Assembly (NCBI RefSeq): GCF_002102255.1
Contig: NZ_LQPH01000111.1
Span: 1-36,921 of the forward strand
Direction: 5' to 3'
Length of the DNA: 36,921 nucleotides
Source of the DNA: Mycobacterium nebraskense
Lineage (GTDB): Bacteria; Actinomycetota; Actinomycetes; Mycobacteriales; Mycobacteriaceae
The position numbers and the translations under genes were made by a program. Positions 16,425 to 24,121 of this stretch are shown in pieces; positions within the stretch are counted from its first letter, which is position 1, and every line of letters begins with the position of its first letter. The notes under the pieces are model-generated. The model saw only the letters and a program-made list of their open reading frames with translations, had not been told where the DNA came from and did no database searches.

Positions 16425-17162
16425 CTAGCCGACGAATCCGCGCGAGCAGAAATCCCACACCTCTTCGCTGGTGATGGGATGAACGGTGGCGTCATCGGAG
16501 CCGCCGCTGGATTGCGCGATGAACATGACCGTCTGCATGGTCATCGCGGCCATTCGCTTCGCGTTGACACCCGCGCGCAATTTACCGGCGTCGTAGGCCG
16601 CTTCCATGAGTTCGGTCAGCAAAGCCAACAGGGGGGCGTGCGCGACTTTGACCTCGGCGGGGTGTGTGACCAGCAACCGCGGCGCGAAGTCGGTGAACAG
16701 CGGCCGCTGGGCGGTCGGGTCCGGACGGGAAGCCTCGTACAGGAGCTGGACGGCGACCTTCAGGCGCTCTAGAGGGTCGGCCTGGCTTTCCGTAGCGGCG
16801 CGGATTTGGTCGGCTGACCGGCTCAGGGCGTCTTCGAACAGCGCCAGCAGCAGCTCGTGCTTGCCGTCGAATTGCAGGTAGAAGCTGCGCAATGACTGGC
16901 GGGACCGGTCGACGACCTCCTGCACGGTAAAGTCCGTCGAGCCCTTCTCGATGATGATGGCCTGCGCCGCGTCGAGGAAGCGCTGAACGCGCTGCGCGGC
17001 CCGCAGTTTCGCGGTCTTGATGGACCTCTCGACGGCGCGCTGCTTCCAGGCCGGCTCTTCGCTTGGGCTGGTCACGGCCGGCTCAGCTGATTGCCGCGAG
17101 GGGAGAACATGATTGGACTGTACCGGAGAACGCCGTGACATCGCTGCGCTCGACCCCCTCAC
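16425..17162 (-). CDS. TetR-family transcriptional regulator (probable site B binder)
   Basis: A 245-residue TetR-type regulator with a long polar N-terminal extension (about 50 residues, SRRSPVQSNHVLPS and on) before the helix-turn-helix at about 60-110. The helix-turn-helix reads FLDAAQAIIIEKGSTDFTVQEVVDRSRQSLRSFYLQFDGK, with SFYLQFDGK as the family mark. The C-terminal half is a helical ligand pocket. GTG 17162 is the longest start and ATG 17141 is an alternative. TACAAT at 17184-17179 is a strong -10 box for it, and operator B copy 2 covers the -35 area. The gene is divergent from the acyl-CoA dehydrogenase at 17318. Site B also stands before the SDR pair and the Rieske operon, so this protein probably controls all three. 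Confidence 0.87.
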   Translation of the reverse strand: MRGSSAAMSRRSPVQSNHVLPSRQSAEPAVTSPSEEPAWKQRAVERSIKTAKLRAAQRVQRFLDAAQAIIIEKGSTDFTVQEVVDRSRQSLRSFYLQFDGKHELLLALFEDALSRSADQIRAATESQADPLERLKVAVQLLYEASRPDPTAQRPLFTDFAPRLLVTHPAEVKVAHAPLLALLTELMEAAYDAGKLRAGVNAKRMAAMTMQTVMFIAQSSGGSDDATVHPITSEEVWDFCSRGFVG

Positions 17163-17178
17163 GGATCATGTGTCGGAG

Positions 17179-17184
17179 ATTGTA
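17179..17184 (-). promoter_or_regulatory. -10 box of the TetR gene at 17162
   Basis: TACAAT on the minus strand matches five of six consensus positions. Transcription should start near 17172, about ten bases before GTG 17162. No clear -35 box is visible; operator B copy 2 occupies that position. Confidence 0.5.
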
Positions 17185-17197
17185 ACTTTCTCGCCAC

Positions 17198-17212
17198 GAG
17201 AATACTATTCTC
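17198..17212. promoter_or_regulatory. Site B operator, copy 2 (divergent promoter region)
   Basis: A perfect inverted repeat, GAGAAT (17198-17203) and ATTCTC (17207-17212), around ACT. It overlaps a second palindrome, TTCTCG and CGAGAA around CCA (17188-17202). The site lies between the divergent TetR gene and acyl-CoA dehydrogenase 17318, and TACTAT (17203-17208) inside it could be the plus-strand -10 box. Binding here would repress both directions. Confidence 0.78.
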
Positions 17213-17317
17213 TTAGACGTGTGTATGGAAGCACAATCCTAAGAGCGAACCGCGCCGTCGGCGGAAATCGTGATCTACCGACGCCGGGGACTGCTCACGA
17301 CCGTTGCCGGGAGTCGC

Positions 17318-18493
17318 GTGCAGCTCACCTTTGACGCCGACGTGGAGGCATTCCGCTCCGAATTCATCGCCTTCCTCGACGCGCATCTGCCCTCCGAGGC
17401 CGAGGCGTTCGAACGGCCCCGCTCCAGCTCGCACGTGCCGGAATGGGCCCGGCGCTGGCAACGGCTGCTGTTCGACAGCGGGTGGCTGCTCCCGGGCAAT
17501 CCGCCCGAGTTCGGCGGACGCAACGCCACGCTCTTGCAGCAATACGTGTACCTGGAGGAGCTGGGGCGGCGGCGTATCTATCAAAGTTTCAATCCGCAGG
17601 GCGTGGGCATCATTGCGGCCTCGTTGTTGACCTTCGGCACGCCCGAACAAACGCACAAGTGGGCGGTGCCGATTCTGCGGGCCGAAATCACCGCGGCGCT
17701 GGGCATGAGTGAACCCGGTGCGGGCTCGGACCTCGCCTCGCTGAAAACGCGGGCGGTGCTCGACGGTGACCACTTCGTCGTCAACGGGCAGAAGGTGTGG
17801 ACATCGGGCGCCCACGATGCCGACGTGCTGCTGACCTTCGTGCGTACCGATCCAAAGGCACCGAAGCACAAGGGTATTAGCGTGTTGCTGATCCCGACCG
17901 ATACGCCCGGTGTGGTGCGCCGCCCCTTCGCGTCGATGTGTGACAGCGATGAGGTCGACTTCAATGAGGTGTTCTTCACCGACGCGCGTGTGCCGGCCGT
18001 GAATCTGGTGGGTGAGCTCAACGAGGGATGGCGGGTGGCCACCGGTTCTCTGGGGCACGAACGCGTCATGTTGTGGATGGGATACGTCGACCTGTTGCAC
18101 GAACTGAGCATCGATTTCCGTCCATCGGGGCCGCTGGAGCGGGATCGTTACGCCACCCTGGTGATGGACGCGTACGCGCTGCGGCTACTGGGGTCCGGGG
18201 CGTTATCGCGGGCGGCACGCGGGGAAGAGGACGTACCCGCCCAGTCGGTACTCAAGCTGCTGGGTTCCGAGGCCCTGCAACGTGCATCCGAGGACGCGCT
18301 GGAGGCCGCGGACACGAACGGGTTGGTGTACCGCACAGTGACGGCCCCGTTCGCCCCGCTGAACCTCGACAGTCATTACCGCAGCTGGTTCGACCGATAC
18401 GCGCGCAGCTTCGCCGCGACGATCGCCGGCGGTACGTCGGAAATTCAACGGAACATCATCGCCGAGCGCGTGCTGGGACTACCGCGGAATTAG
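17318..18493 (+). CDS. Acyl-CoA dehydrogenase
   Basis: A 391-residue FAD-dependent acyl-CoA dehydrogenase that introduces an alpha,beta double bond into a CoA ester. Family marks are GMSEPGAGSDLASLKTRA in the middle beta domain, VVNGQKVWTSGAHDAD, and the C-terminal IAGGTSEIQRNIIAERVLGLP. The frame opens at 17270, but GTG 17318 has GGGAG four bases upstream and begins with the usual N-terminal helix (FRSEFIAFLDAHLP). It lies alone on the plus strand between the TetR gene and a convergent small membrane-protein gene whose stop overlaps its own. Operator B copy 2 lies about 105 bases upstream, so it should be coregulated with the Rieske operon. The chain length or ring specificity is unknown. 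Confidence 0.88.
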   Translation: MQLTFDADVEAFRSEFIAFLDAHLPSEAEAFERPRSSSHVPEWARRWQRLLFDSGWLLPGNPPEFGGRNATLLQQYVYLEELGRRRIYQSFNPQGVGIIAASLLTFGTPEQTHKWAVPILRAEITAALGMSEPGAGSDLASLKTRAVLDGDHFVVNGQKVWTSGAHDADVLLTFVRTDPKAPKHKGISVLLIPTDTPGVVRRPFASMCDSDEVDFNEVFFTDARVPAVNLVGELNEGWRVATGSLGHERVMLWMGYVDLLHELSIDFRPSGPLERDRYATLVMDAYALRLLGSGALSRAARGEEDVPAQSVLKLLGSEALQRASEDALEAADTNGLVYRTVTAPFAPLNLDSHYRSWFDRYARSFAATIAGGTSEIQRNIIAERVLGLPRN

Positions 18494-18753
18494 CGGGCGT
18501 CCAGCCAGGCGTAGTACCCGATCGCGACCAGCCCGGCGGCGATTGACACCGCCCCTAACACCATGCCTGCCAACGCTATTCGGGGATTGTTCGCTTCACC
18601 TCGCTGCACCCTTCTGCGCGCGATGTCACCCGTGATCACCGCCGCTATGCCGAAGGGCACACCGATCAGCATCCAACACGTGAGGAGCGCGACCAGGCCC
18701 ACGAGCACCGAAGCGACGCCCATCTCGTTTCGGGGTTGCTCGGGCTGACTCAT
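18490..18753 (-). CDS. Small two-helix membrane protein (DUF4190-like)
   Basis: An 87-residue protein with a short polar N-terminus and two hydrophobic segments at about 13-42 (VASVLVGLVALLTCWMLIG and on) and 59-82 (IALAGMVLGAVSIAAGLVAIGY). A basic loop between them (DIARRRVQRGEANNPR) fits a hairpin membrane topology. The spacing resembles DUF4190-type proteins of actinobacteria, whose function is unknown. ATG 18753 has AGGAGG about 12 bases upstream. Its stop overlaps the stop of the converging acyl-CoA dehydrogenase (TTAG). No link to the catabolic genes is evident. Confidence 0.72.
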   Translation of the reverse strand: MSQPEQPRNEMGVASVLVGLVALLTCWMLIGVPFGIAAVITGDIARRRVQRGEANNPRIALAGMVLGAVSIAAGLVAIGYYAWLDAR

Positions 18754-18839
18754 CGCGTCCCCATCCTCCTGGTGGCCAGACGAAGTCTACGCGCACGCCC
18801 CAGATCCCATCCGTCACTGAAATTTCGGGCCGTGCCGTC

Positions 18840-18910
18840 TTGCCCGCCTCCCAGCGACACCTCAGTAGTCGTTTCAATGCCGGGGCGGATTGTCGCTGGG
18901 AGGCGGGCAA
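18840..18910. repeat. Perfect 20-bp inverted repeat with 31-base loop
   Basis: The left arm 18840-18859 (beginning TTGCCCGCCTCCC) and right arm 18891-18910 (ending GGGAGGCGGGCAA) are exact reverse complements over 20 bases, with 31 bases between. It lies after the last gene of the Rieske operon (ends 18964) and upstream of the 87-residue membrane-protein gene (starts 18753). It could form a very stable hairpin and act as a terminator or 3' stabiliser for the operon, though there is no U-tract. A short mobile or repeat element is the alternative. Confidence 0.8.
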
Positions 18911-18963
18911 AGCCGGCCGCCGGGTTCCCTGGTGACGCGTGTGACGGACGGGGCGTGGGCCGG

Positions 18964-19782
18964 CTACAGCTGTGCAAGCCGCGGCGCAAACCGCTTGTCC
19001 ACCAGAGTTTTTCCAGCTTCCCGAGTCAGTTCGCGTGCGTTGCCCAGCAGCCCGTCCAGGATCAGCGACCGTTTGACGTGGTGGTGCAGCGGGTGCTCGG
19101 CGGTGAAGCCGATCCCGCCGAGCACTTGCTGGCAGTGGCGGGCGGCGGTCAGCGCGCCCTGGCCGGCGGCGGCCTTCGCCAGCAGCGAGGCCAAGCCGTC
19201 GTAATCTTCGGACTGCGCGGCGACGTGCAGCGTCGCCTCGGCGCCCTCGATCGCGACAAGAGTCTCGGCCAGCCGGTGCCGGATGGCCTGGAACGAGCTG
19301 ATGTGCCGGCCGAATTGAACGCGGTCGAGCGCATGTTGGCGCGCCAGCGAGAGCATGGCCCGGCCGGCGCCGACCAACCACCAGCCCAGTGCCCGCCGCC
19401 CCGCATTCAGCGCGGCCGGTGGCAATGAATCCCCTTGCGGCGCGCGGCGTATCGGCAGCGACTCGTCGATAGCCGATTCGACGCCCTCGCCGCGCTCCCA
19501 TAGGACCCAGGAGCCGCCCGCGAATGGTAGCGGTACGGTGTCTCCCGGCGCCGCCCCGGTCTCGCGCAACACCACGTCGTTGAGCACCGGGGCGTGCGCA
19601 CCCGTCTCGCCGAGCAGCCGGAACACCAAAGGGACGGCGACGTCCGGCATTTCGTCCAGCATGTCGCGCCACCCCAGGTCGGTCAGCGCGGCGTCGAGCT
19701 TGACCCCTGATGCGGCCGTCATGGCCGTCCGCAGCGAGCCTTCGAGCAGGCGCAGCGACTCGGGATCCGTCGCGGTGTCCAC
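18964..19782 (-). CDS. Acyl-CoA dehydrogenase, short subunit-like
   Basis: A 272-residue protein, about two-thirds of normal acyl-CoA dehydrogenase length. The N-terminal helical and beta domains are shortened, while the C-terminal helical domain is intact (RVQFGRHISSFQAIRHRLAE, then CQQVLGGIGFTAEHPLHHHVKR). The motif GGIGFT-x-EH-x-LH is typical of the smaller partner in actinobacterial heterotetrameric dehydrogenases such as ChsE1-ChsE2 of cholesterol side-chain breakdown. GTG 19782 lies three bases after the stop of the large subunit gene, so the two are translated together. I infer an alpha2-beta2 enzyme that handles a bulky, ring-bearing acyl-CoA. It is the last gene of the minus-strand operon. 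Confidence 0.84.
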   Translation of the reverse strand: MDTATDPESLRLLEGSLRTAMTAASGVKLDAALTDLGWRDMLDEMPDVAVPLVFRLLGETGAHAPVLNDVVLRETGAAPGDTVPLPFAGGSWVLWERGEGVESAIDESLPIRRAPQGDSLPPAALNAGRRALGWWLVGAGRAMLSLARQHALDRVQFGRHISSFQAIRHRLAETLVAIEGAEATLHVAAQSEDYDGLASLLAKAAAGQGALTAARHCQQVLGGIGFTAEHPLHHHVKRSLILDGLLGNARELTREAGKTLVDKRFAPRLAQL

Positions 19783-19785
19783 GGT

Positions 19786-20883
19786 TCACTCCTTCCCGAG
19801 GTCGAGCAGCCGGCGGGCGATGATATTGCGTTGGATCTCAGCGGTACCGCCATAGATGGTCGCCGCGCGCGAGTACAGGTATTCCGGGCGCCACGGCGTG
19901 TCGTCAAGCTCGAGCGTTCCGGGCAGCAGGTCGCGGACCGTGTCGTAGAGCCGTTGCTCGGCGGCGGCGAGCAACACCTTGTCGATGGACGTGTCCGGTC
20001 CCAGGCGTGCTCCGTCGCGCAGCCGGTGCTGGGTGTCACGGGATCGGCAGCGCAGCGTGTGCAGCGCCAGATATGCTGCGCCAAGCGCGGATTCGTTCGG
20101 CTCGCCGACGTCGGACGCCTGCGCGATGAGTTCGTCGAAGCGGGAGTACAGGTAGGCGATTCGCTGCCAGAAGCAGGTGGACCGCTCGTAGGGGAGCAGG
20201 TCCATGGCGAGTCGCCAGCCGTCTCCCGGCTGGCCGAGCATCCGGGTGCCCGGGATCACCACGTCGTCGTAGTAGACCTCGCAGAATTCGTCGACGCCAT
20301 GCATCGTCCGGAGCGGCCGGATGGTGATGCCCGGGGTGTCGAGATCGACAAAGAAGGCGGTGATTCCGTCGTGTCCGGGCGCGGTGCGGGTGAGCAGGAC
20401 GCAGCGCGTCGAGAACTGCGCGAAGCTGGTCCAGACCTTCTGCCCGTTGACGATCCAGTTATCGCCCTGCTGCGTCGCGCGGGTGGTCAGCGAGGCCAGG
20501 TCGCTGCCGGACCCCGGCTCGGAAAAGCCCTGACACCATTGCTCTTCACCGCTCAGCAGCCGCGGCACCATTTCGGCGGCAAGCTCTGGCGGGGCGTAAT
20601 CGATCATCGTGGGTGCGAGCACCTCGAGCATCGAGTAGGGGCCGGGTTCGGCGAGACGGCGGCCGACCACCTCTTCGCCGACGATCGCGCGCAGCACGGC
20701 GGGACCACCCAATCCGCCGACTTCGTGGGGCCAGCCGTAGCGCATCCAATCGGCGTCGTAGAGCGCGCGGCTGACCCGGGCGAACTGCCGCATATGGCCC
20801 TGCAGCGAGTGGTCGGGCCCGGGGGTCAGGTCATTGTCGTCGAGCCACGCGCGCAAACCCGCGCGGAACTCCTCGACATTCAC
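19786..20883 (-). CDS. Acyl-CoA dehydrogenase, large subunit-like
   Basis: A 365-residue acyl-CoA dehydrogenase with the full three-domain plan: an N-terminal helical domain, FSEPGSGSDLASLTTRA and WIVNGQKVWTSFAQF in the beta domain, and the C-terminal YGGTAEIQRNIIARRLLDLG. The frame is open to 20973. However, GTG 20883 overlaps the stop of the SnoaL-like gene as GTGA and begins with the proper first helix (VNVEEFRAGLRAWLDD), so it is preferred. It is followed by the short-subunit gene after three bases. The pair resembles FadE heteromers that dehydrogenate steroid-derived or other cyclic acyl-CoAs (family knowledge); the substrate here is not shown. Confidence 0.88.
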   Translation of the reverse strand: MNVEEFRAGLRAWLDDNDLTPGPDHSLQGHMRQFARVSRALYDADWMRYGWPHEVGGLGGPAVLRAIVGEEVVGRRLAEPGPYSMLEVLAPTMIDYAPPELAAEMVPRLLSGEEQWCQGFSEPGSGSDLASLTTRATQQGDNWIVNGQKVWTSFAQFSTRCVLLTRTAPGHDGITAFFVDLDTPGITIRPLRTMHGVDEFCEVYYDDVVIPGTRMLGQPGDGWRLAMDLLPYERSTCFWQRIAYLYSRFDELIAQASDVGEPNESALGAAYLALHTLRCRSRDTQHRLRDGARLGPDTSIDKVLLAAAEQRLYDTVRDLLPGTLELDDTPWRPEYLYSRAATIYGGTAEIQRNIIARRLLDLGKE

Positions 20884-21314
20884 GGTGTGGGACGGCCGAC
20901 GGCGTGCGGGCGCCCGGAGTCGTGCACGCCGCTGCGGCGAATGAAGGTCATGGCACGGGTTTTCAGCCGCCACCCGTCGGGGGTTCGGGAGTAGGTGTCG
21001 CGGTAGTAGCCGATCCGCATGTCATGGGTCGCGTGGTCGATGAAGCACAGCGGCTGGGTTCCGCTCGCGGAATCGCCGTCGATATTTTCGATCAGAGCAG
21101 TTCCGGTGAGGAACAAGCCCTTTGGAGCCGCGGCCACCAATTCTGGGAACCGGTCGAGGTGGTAAGTCGATCCGAAGGCGCTGTAGGTTCCGTCCGGTGT
21201 GAAGACGCCGATGAGTCCGTCGATGTCTTCCTGGGTGATGGTGACCGCGTAGCGGGCGAGCAGCTGCTGGATCTCGACCAGGTCGTCAGTTCGGGTTGGC
21301 TGATTTGTCGACAT
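20880..21314 (-). CDS. SnoaL-like / NTF2-fold protein
   Basis: A 144-residue protein with the pattern of the SnoaL_4/NTF2-like fold: an initial helix (EIQQLLARYAVTITQEDIDGLIGVF), then TPDGTYSAFGSTY, and strands containing GYYRDTYSRTPDGWRLKTRAMTFIRR. The last two strands match the usual yrDryVrt.dGWRi.hR signature of small dehydratases, isomerases and dioxygenase beta-subunit-like proteins. It could be a small-subunit partner for the Rieske oxygenase encoded in the same operon, or a separate isomerase or hydratase; the sequence does not decide. The start overlaps the amidohydrolase gene by 29 bases, and its stop overlaps the acyl-CoA dehydrogenase start. Confidence 0.82.
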   Translation of the reverse strand: MSTNQPTRTDDLVEIQQLLARYAVTITQEDIDGLIGVFTPDGTYSAFGSTYHLDRFPELVAAAPKGLFLTGTALIENIDGDSASGTQPLCFIDHATHDMRIGYYRDTYSRTPDGWRLKTRAMTFIRRSGVHDSGRPHAVGRPTP

Positions 21315-22518
21315 AGACCTTGCCGCCTTTCATGACAAAGCTCACGTTCTGGGTAACGGTGATGTCTTCCAAAGGGTTTCCCGGCACCGCGATGATGTCG
21401 GCGAGCTGGCCCGCGGCCAGCCGGCCGCGGTCGGTCGAGTTGATCAGCTCGGCTGCGGTGACCGTCGCCGCCCGCAACACGGCCAGCGGCGGCAGTCCCC
21501 AATGGACCAGGGTGACAAGCTCGTCGGCGTTGCGTCCGTGCGGGATCGCGGGCGCGTCGGTGCCGACCGCGATCTTCACGCCGGCTTTATAGGCGGCCAG
21601 TATGGAGGTCCGCGCCTTGGGAAACATCTCGGCCGCCTTGGCCTGCAGCTCTGGCGGAGCGTGCGAGACGTCCATCGCATCGCCGTCGGCCAGGCGCCGG
21701 GTGCTCACCAGGAAGGTGCCATGCTCGACCAGCGACGCGATCGCTTCGTCGTCGATCAAAAAGCCATGCTCGATGCAGTCGATGCCGGCCTGGACGGCAT
21801 GCTTGACCGCGTCGGCGCCGTGCGTGTGCGCGGCGACGCGCAGCCCACGCCGGTGCGCCTCGTCAACGATCGCGCACAGCTCCTCATCCGAATAGTGTTG
21901 TGCGCCCGGCGGACCGGTCAGTGACATCACCCCGCCCGAACAGCAGACCTTGATCAGCTGGGCGCCGTGCTTGATCTGGTAGCGCACCGCCTTGCGGATC
22001 TCGTCGATGCCGTTGGCGATGCCCTCTTCGACCGTCAGCTCCAGCACGTGGGGGGCGAACGCCGCGAACATCGTCGGATCCAGGTGGCCGCCGGTGGGCG
22101 TGATGGCATGCCCGGCCGGCACCACGCGCGGACCGTCGATCCACCCCGCGTCAATGGCTTTGCCCAGCGCGACATCCAGCAGGTAGCCGCCGGTCTTGAC
22201 GAACAGGCCGAGGTTGCGCACGGTGGTGAATCCGGCGCGCAGCGTGCGCCGCGCATTGCCGACCGCGCGCAACACCCGCGTCGGCGGGTCATCCTGAACC
22301 TGAGACAGTCCGGGCTTCTCGCCGCGGCCACCCATCAACAGGTTGACCTCCATGTCCATCAGGCCGGGCAGCAGGATCTGATTGCCGAGATCCATGATCT
22401 CGCCCTCGGGTTCGCCTCCGACGCCGACGATCCGGTCATCCTCGATCTGCACAACACCGGGGGACACGATCTCGCCGGCGTCGACGTCGAGCAGTCCCGC
22501 GGCCTTGAGTGTCAACAC
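21286..22518 (-). CDS. Amidohydrolase (imidazolonepropionase-like, COG1228) with altered HxH motif
   Basis: A 410-residue metal-dependent hydrolase with the small beta domain at both ends (VVQIEDDRIVGVG; ADIIAVPGNPLEDI, then SFVMKGGKVYVDK) and a TIM barrel between. Ligand candidates present are K190 (QLIKVCCSGG), H231/H233 (AAHTHG), H251 (IEHGFLI) and D321 (VGTDAPAIPHG). The first-strand HxH that binds the alpha metal in this superfamily reads E57-V-N59 (LLPGLMDMEVN), so a mononuclear or rearranged site is likely. The reading frame is intact. GTG 22518 starts three bases after the upstream stop. A cyclic amide, lactone or ester hydrolase is plausible within the operon. Confidence 0.84.
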   Translation of the reverse strand: MLTLKAAGLLDVDAGEIVSPGVVQIEDDRIVGVGGEPEGEIMDLGNQILLPGLMDMEVNLLMGGRGEKPGLSQVQDDPPTRVLRAVGNARRTLRAGFTTVRNLGLFVKTGGYLLDVALGKAIDAGWIDGPRVVPAGHAITPTGGHLDPTMFAAFAPHVLELTVEEGIANGIDEIRKAVRYQIKHGAQLIKVCCSGGVMSLTGPPGAQHYSDEELCAIVDEAHRRGLRVAAHTHGADAVKHAVQAGIDCIEHGFLIDDEAIASLVEHGTFLVSTRRLADGDAMDVSHAPPELQAKAAEMFPKARTSILAAYKAGVKIAVGTDAPAIPHGRNADELVTLVHWGLPPLAVLRAATVTAAELINSTDRGRLAAGQLADIIAVPGNPLEDITVTQNVSFVMKGGKVYVDKSANPN

Positions 22519-22521
22519 CGG

Positions 22522-22845
22522 TTAGATCACCGGTTCCCGGATGCACTCCACCCAGGCCGCACCGCTGTCGGGCACCCGCGGCTGTTTCCAAGCCTCGATC
22601 GGAAAAGACACCATGACGAGCGACTGCATCATGTGCATGAGCGTCTTCGCGTCGTCGGGCAGGTCGTCCAACGGGTACTTGTCGCAGTACTCGATGACAT
22701 CGTTGAGACGCGGGAAAGCGACGTCGTAGAACTCCTGCATCTCGGGCATCGTCGAGGCCAGCCGCTTCGCGTAGCGCTCGGGCTCGGTGGCCAGGTCCCA
22801 ATCCAAATACGGCTCCAGAGCCGCGAATTCAGACGGTAACGCCAT
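22522..22845 (-). CDS. Hypothetical protein, 107 residues, between Rieske and amidohydrolase genes
   Basis: I do not recognise the family. The protein is acidic and helical, with many aromatic residues (FAALEPYLDWDLATEPERYAK, then MQEFYDVAFPRLNDVIEYCDKYPLDD). It has no signal peptide or membrane segment, and only two Cys (57 and about 101) with no obvious metal motif. It overlaps the 3' end of the Rieske oxygenase gene by 17 bases and ends three bases before the amidohydrolase gene, so it is tightly coupled to both. I infer a soluble accessory protein or small subunit for the oxygenase step. Confidence 0.75.
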   Translation of the reverse strand: MALPSEFAALEPYLDWDLATEPERYAKRLASTMPEMQEFYDVAFPRLNDVIEYCDKYPLDDLPDDAKTLMHMMQSLVMVSFPIEAWKQPRVPDSGAAWVECIREPVI

Positions 22846-24106
22846 TGTTCTGGTACTCCTTCACGTAGTCACCGGTCGTCTTGTGCAAGTGGCGGATCAA
22901 CACTTCCTGATCGCACAGCAGGAAGTCTTTGACGGCCCGGGTGCCGATCATGGTCTGGGTCGCTTCCAGGGTGTTGGCGTCTTGTAGCGCGTACTCCTTG
23001 AAAGTTACGGCGGCCAACTCCTGGGCCAGGCGTTCCCGCGCATTGCGCGGCGGGACGAAATACAGTGTGCACTCGAAGATGTGCTTGTCCACGGCGGTCG
23101 GCCAGTAGTGGTACGTCAGGAACCAGCCCGGCTCCCAGATCAATAGCATGAAGTTCGGGTAGAAGAGCCACGAGTCGATGCCCCACTGCGGCACCCGCTT
23201 CACGTTGACACCCGGTGGCAGCTCCAGCTTCTCGATGATTTCCGGCTTGTCCCACGGACCGAACAAACCGCTGCGCAGAACCTGGTCCATCGGCTTGACC
23301 ATGGACATGTCCGGGGGCGGCGCCTGACCACCCCAGGTCGACTGCAGGCTGTGCGGGCCGGCCACCTCGTAGTGCAGCGCCTCGTAGCCGAACTTTTGGA
23401 TCTTGGCGGCTTCTTCCTTGGTGTACTGCCCCTGGTGCAGGATCGGCGCGTGGTAGAACTCGACGAACGCGTCGATGAACAGCTTCCAGTTGCTGCCGAC
23501 CTCGGCCCGGTAGGAGTAGGTCTCCGTCATCTCGCCGAAGGGGTAGCCCTCGATGCTCTTGGCCAGCGGTCCGAGGTAGTCGACAAGCGGCGCCGCGTTG
23601 TTGTCGAAGTTGATGAAGATGAAGCCTTCCCACACCTCGCAACGGACCGGCGCCAGGCCGAAGTTGCCCTTGTCGAGGTTGAAGAACTCTTCTTCCTGTT
23701 GGACGAAGGTCAGGTCACCATCGAGGCTGTAGCGCCAGGCGTGGTACTTGCAGGTGAACTGCCGGCAGGTGCCGGAGGTCTCCTCGTTGGGAAAGTCGTT
23801 CCACACCAACTTGTTTCCGCGGTGGCGGCAAACGTTGTGGAACGCCTTGACGGTCCCGTCCTTGGTCTTGACGATGATCACCGACGTGCCCTTGCCGGCC
23901 GACGGCAGTTCCCTGGTGAAGTAGCTGCCGGTGCGGGGGAGCCGCTCGACCCGGCCGACGTTGAGCCAGGTCTTTCTGAAGATCGCTTCGCGCTCGGCTT
24001 CGAAGAACGCCGGATCGATCGAGTCCGTGTAATCGACCGGCGCGGTCCCGAGTTCGGGGTAGTTTTCTGTCCAGCTGCCGGCGGCTGGCTTGGGGAAGTG
24101 GGGCAA
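22829..24106 (-). CDS. Rieske non-haem iron oxygenase, alpha-subunit type
   Basis: A 425-residue aromatic-ring-hydroxylating-dioxygenase-type alpha subunit. The Rieske [2Fe-2S] ligands are C93-R-H95 and C119-K-Y-H122, with 23 residues between H95 and C119, longer than the common 15-17. The catalytic iron region reads D212-AFVEFYH219-APILH224, with an Asp-bearing C-terminal segment (CDQEVLIRHL). It would hydroxylate or dealkylate a substrate with O2. No beta subunit, Rieske ferredoxin or flavin reductase is adjacent. Either a one-type homomeric terminal oxygenase draws on distant partners, or the small SnoaL-like and 107-residue proteins assist. ATG 24106 follows AAAGGGTAAGAA. It is the second gene of the operon that starts at 24655. 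Confidence 0.92.
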   Translation of the reverse strand: MPHFPKPAAGSWTENYPELGTAPVDYTDSIDPAFFEAEREAIFRKTWLNVGRVERLPRTGSYFTRELPSAGKGTSVIIVKTKDGTVKAFHNVCRHRGNKLVWNDFPNEETSGTCRQFTCKYHAWRYSLDGDLTFVQQEEEFFNLDKGNFGLAPVRCEVWEGFIFINFDNNAAPLVDYLGPLAKSIEGYPFGEMTETYSYRAEVGSNWKLFIDAFVEFYHAPILHQGQYTKEEAAKIQKFGYEALHYEVAGPHSLQSTWGGQAPPPDMSMVKPMDQVLRSGLFGPWDKPEIIEKLELPPGVNVKRVPQWGIDSWLFYPNFMLLIWEPGWFLTYHYWPTAVDKHIFECTLYFVPPRNARERLAQELAAVTFKEYALQDANTLEATQTMIGTRAVKDFLLCDQEVLIRHLHKTTGDYVKEYQNNGVTV

Positions 24107-24121
24107 CTTTCTTACCCTTTC

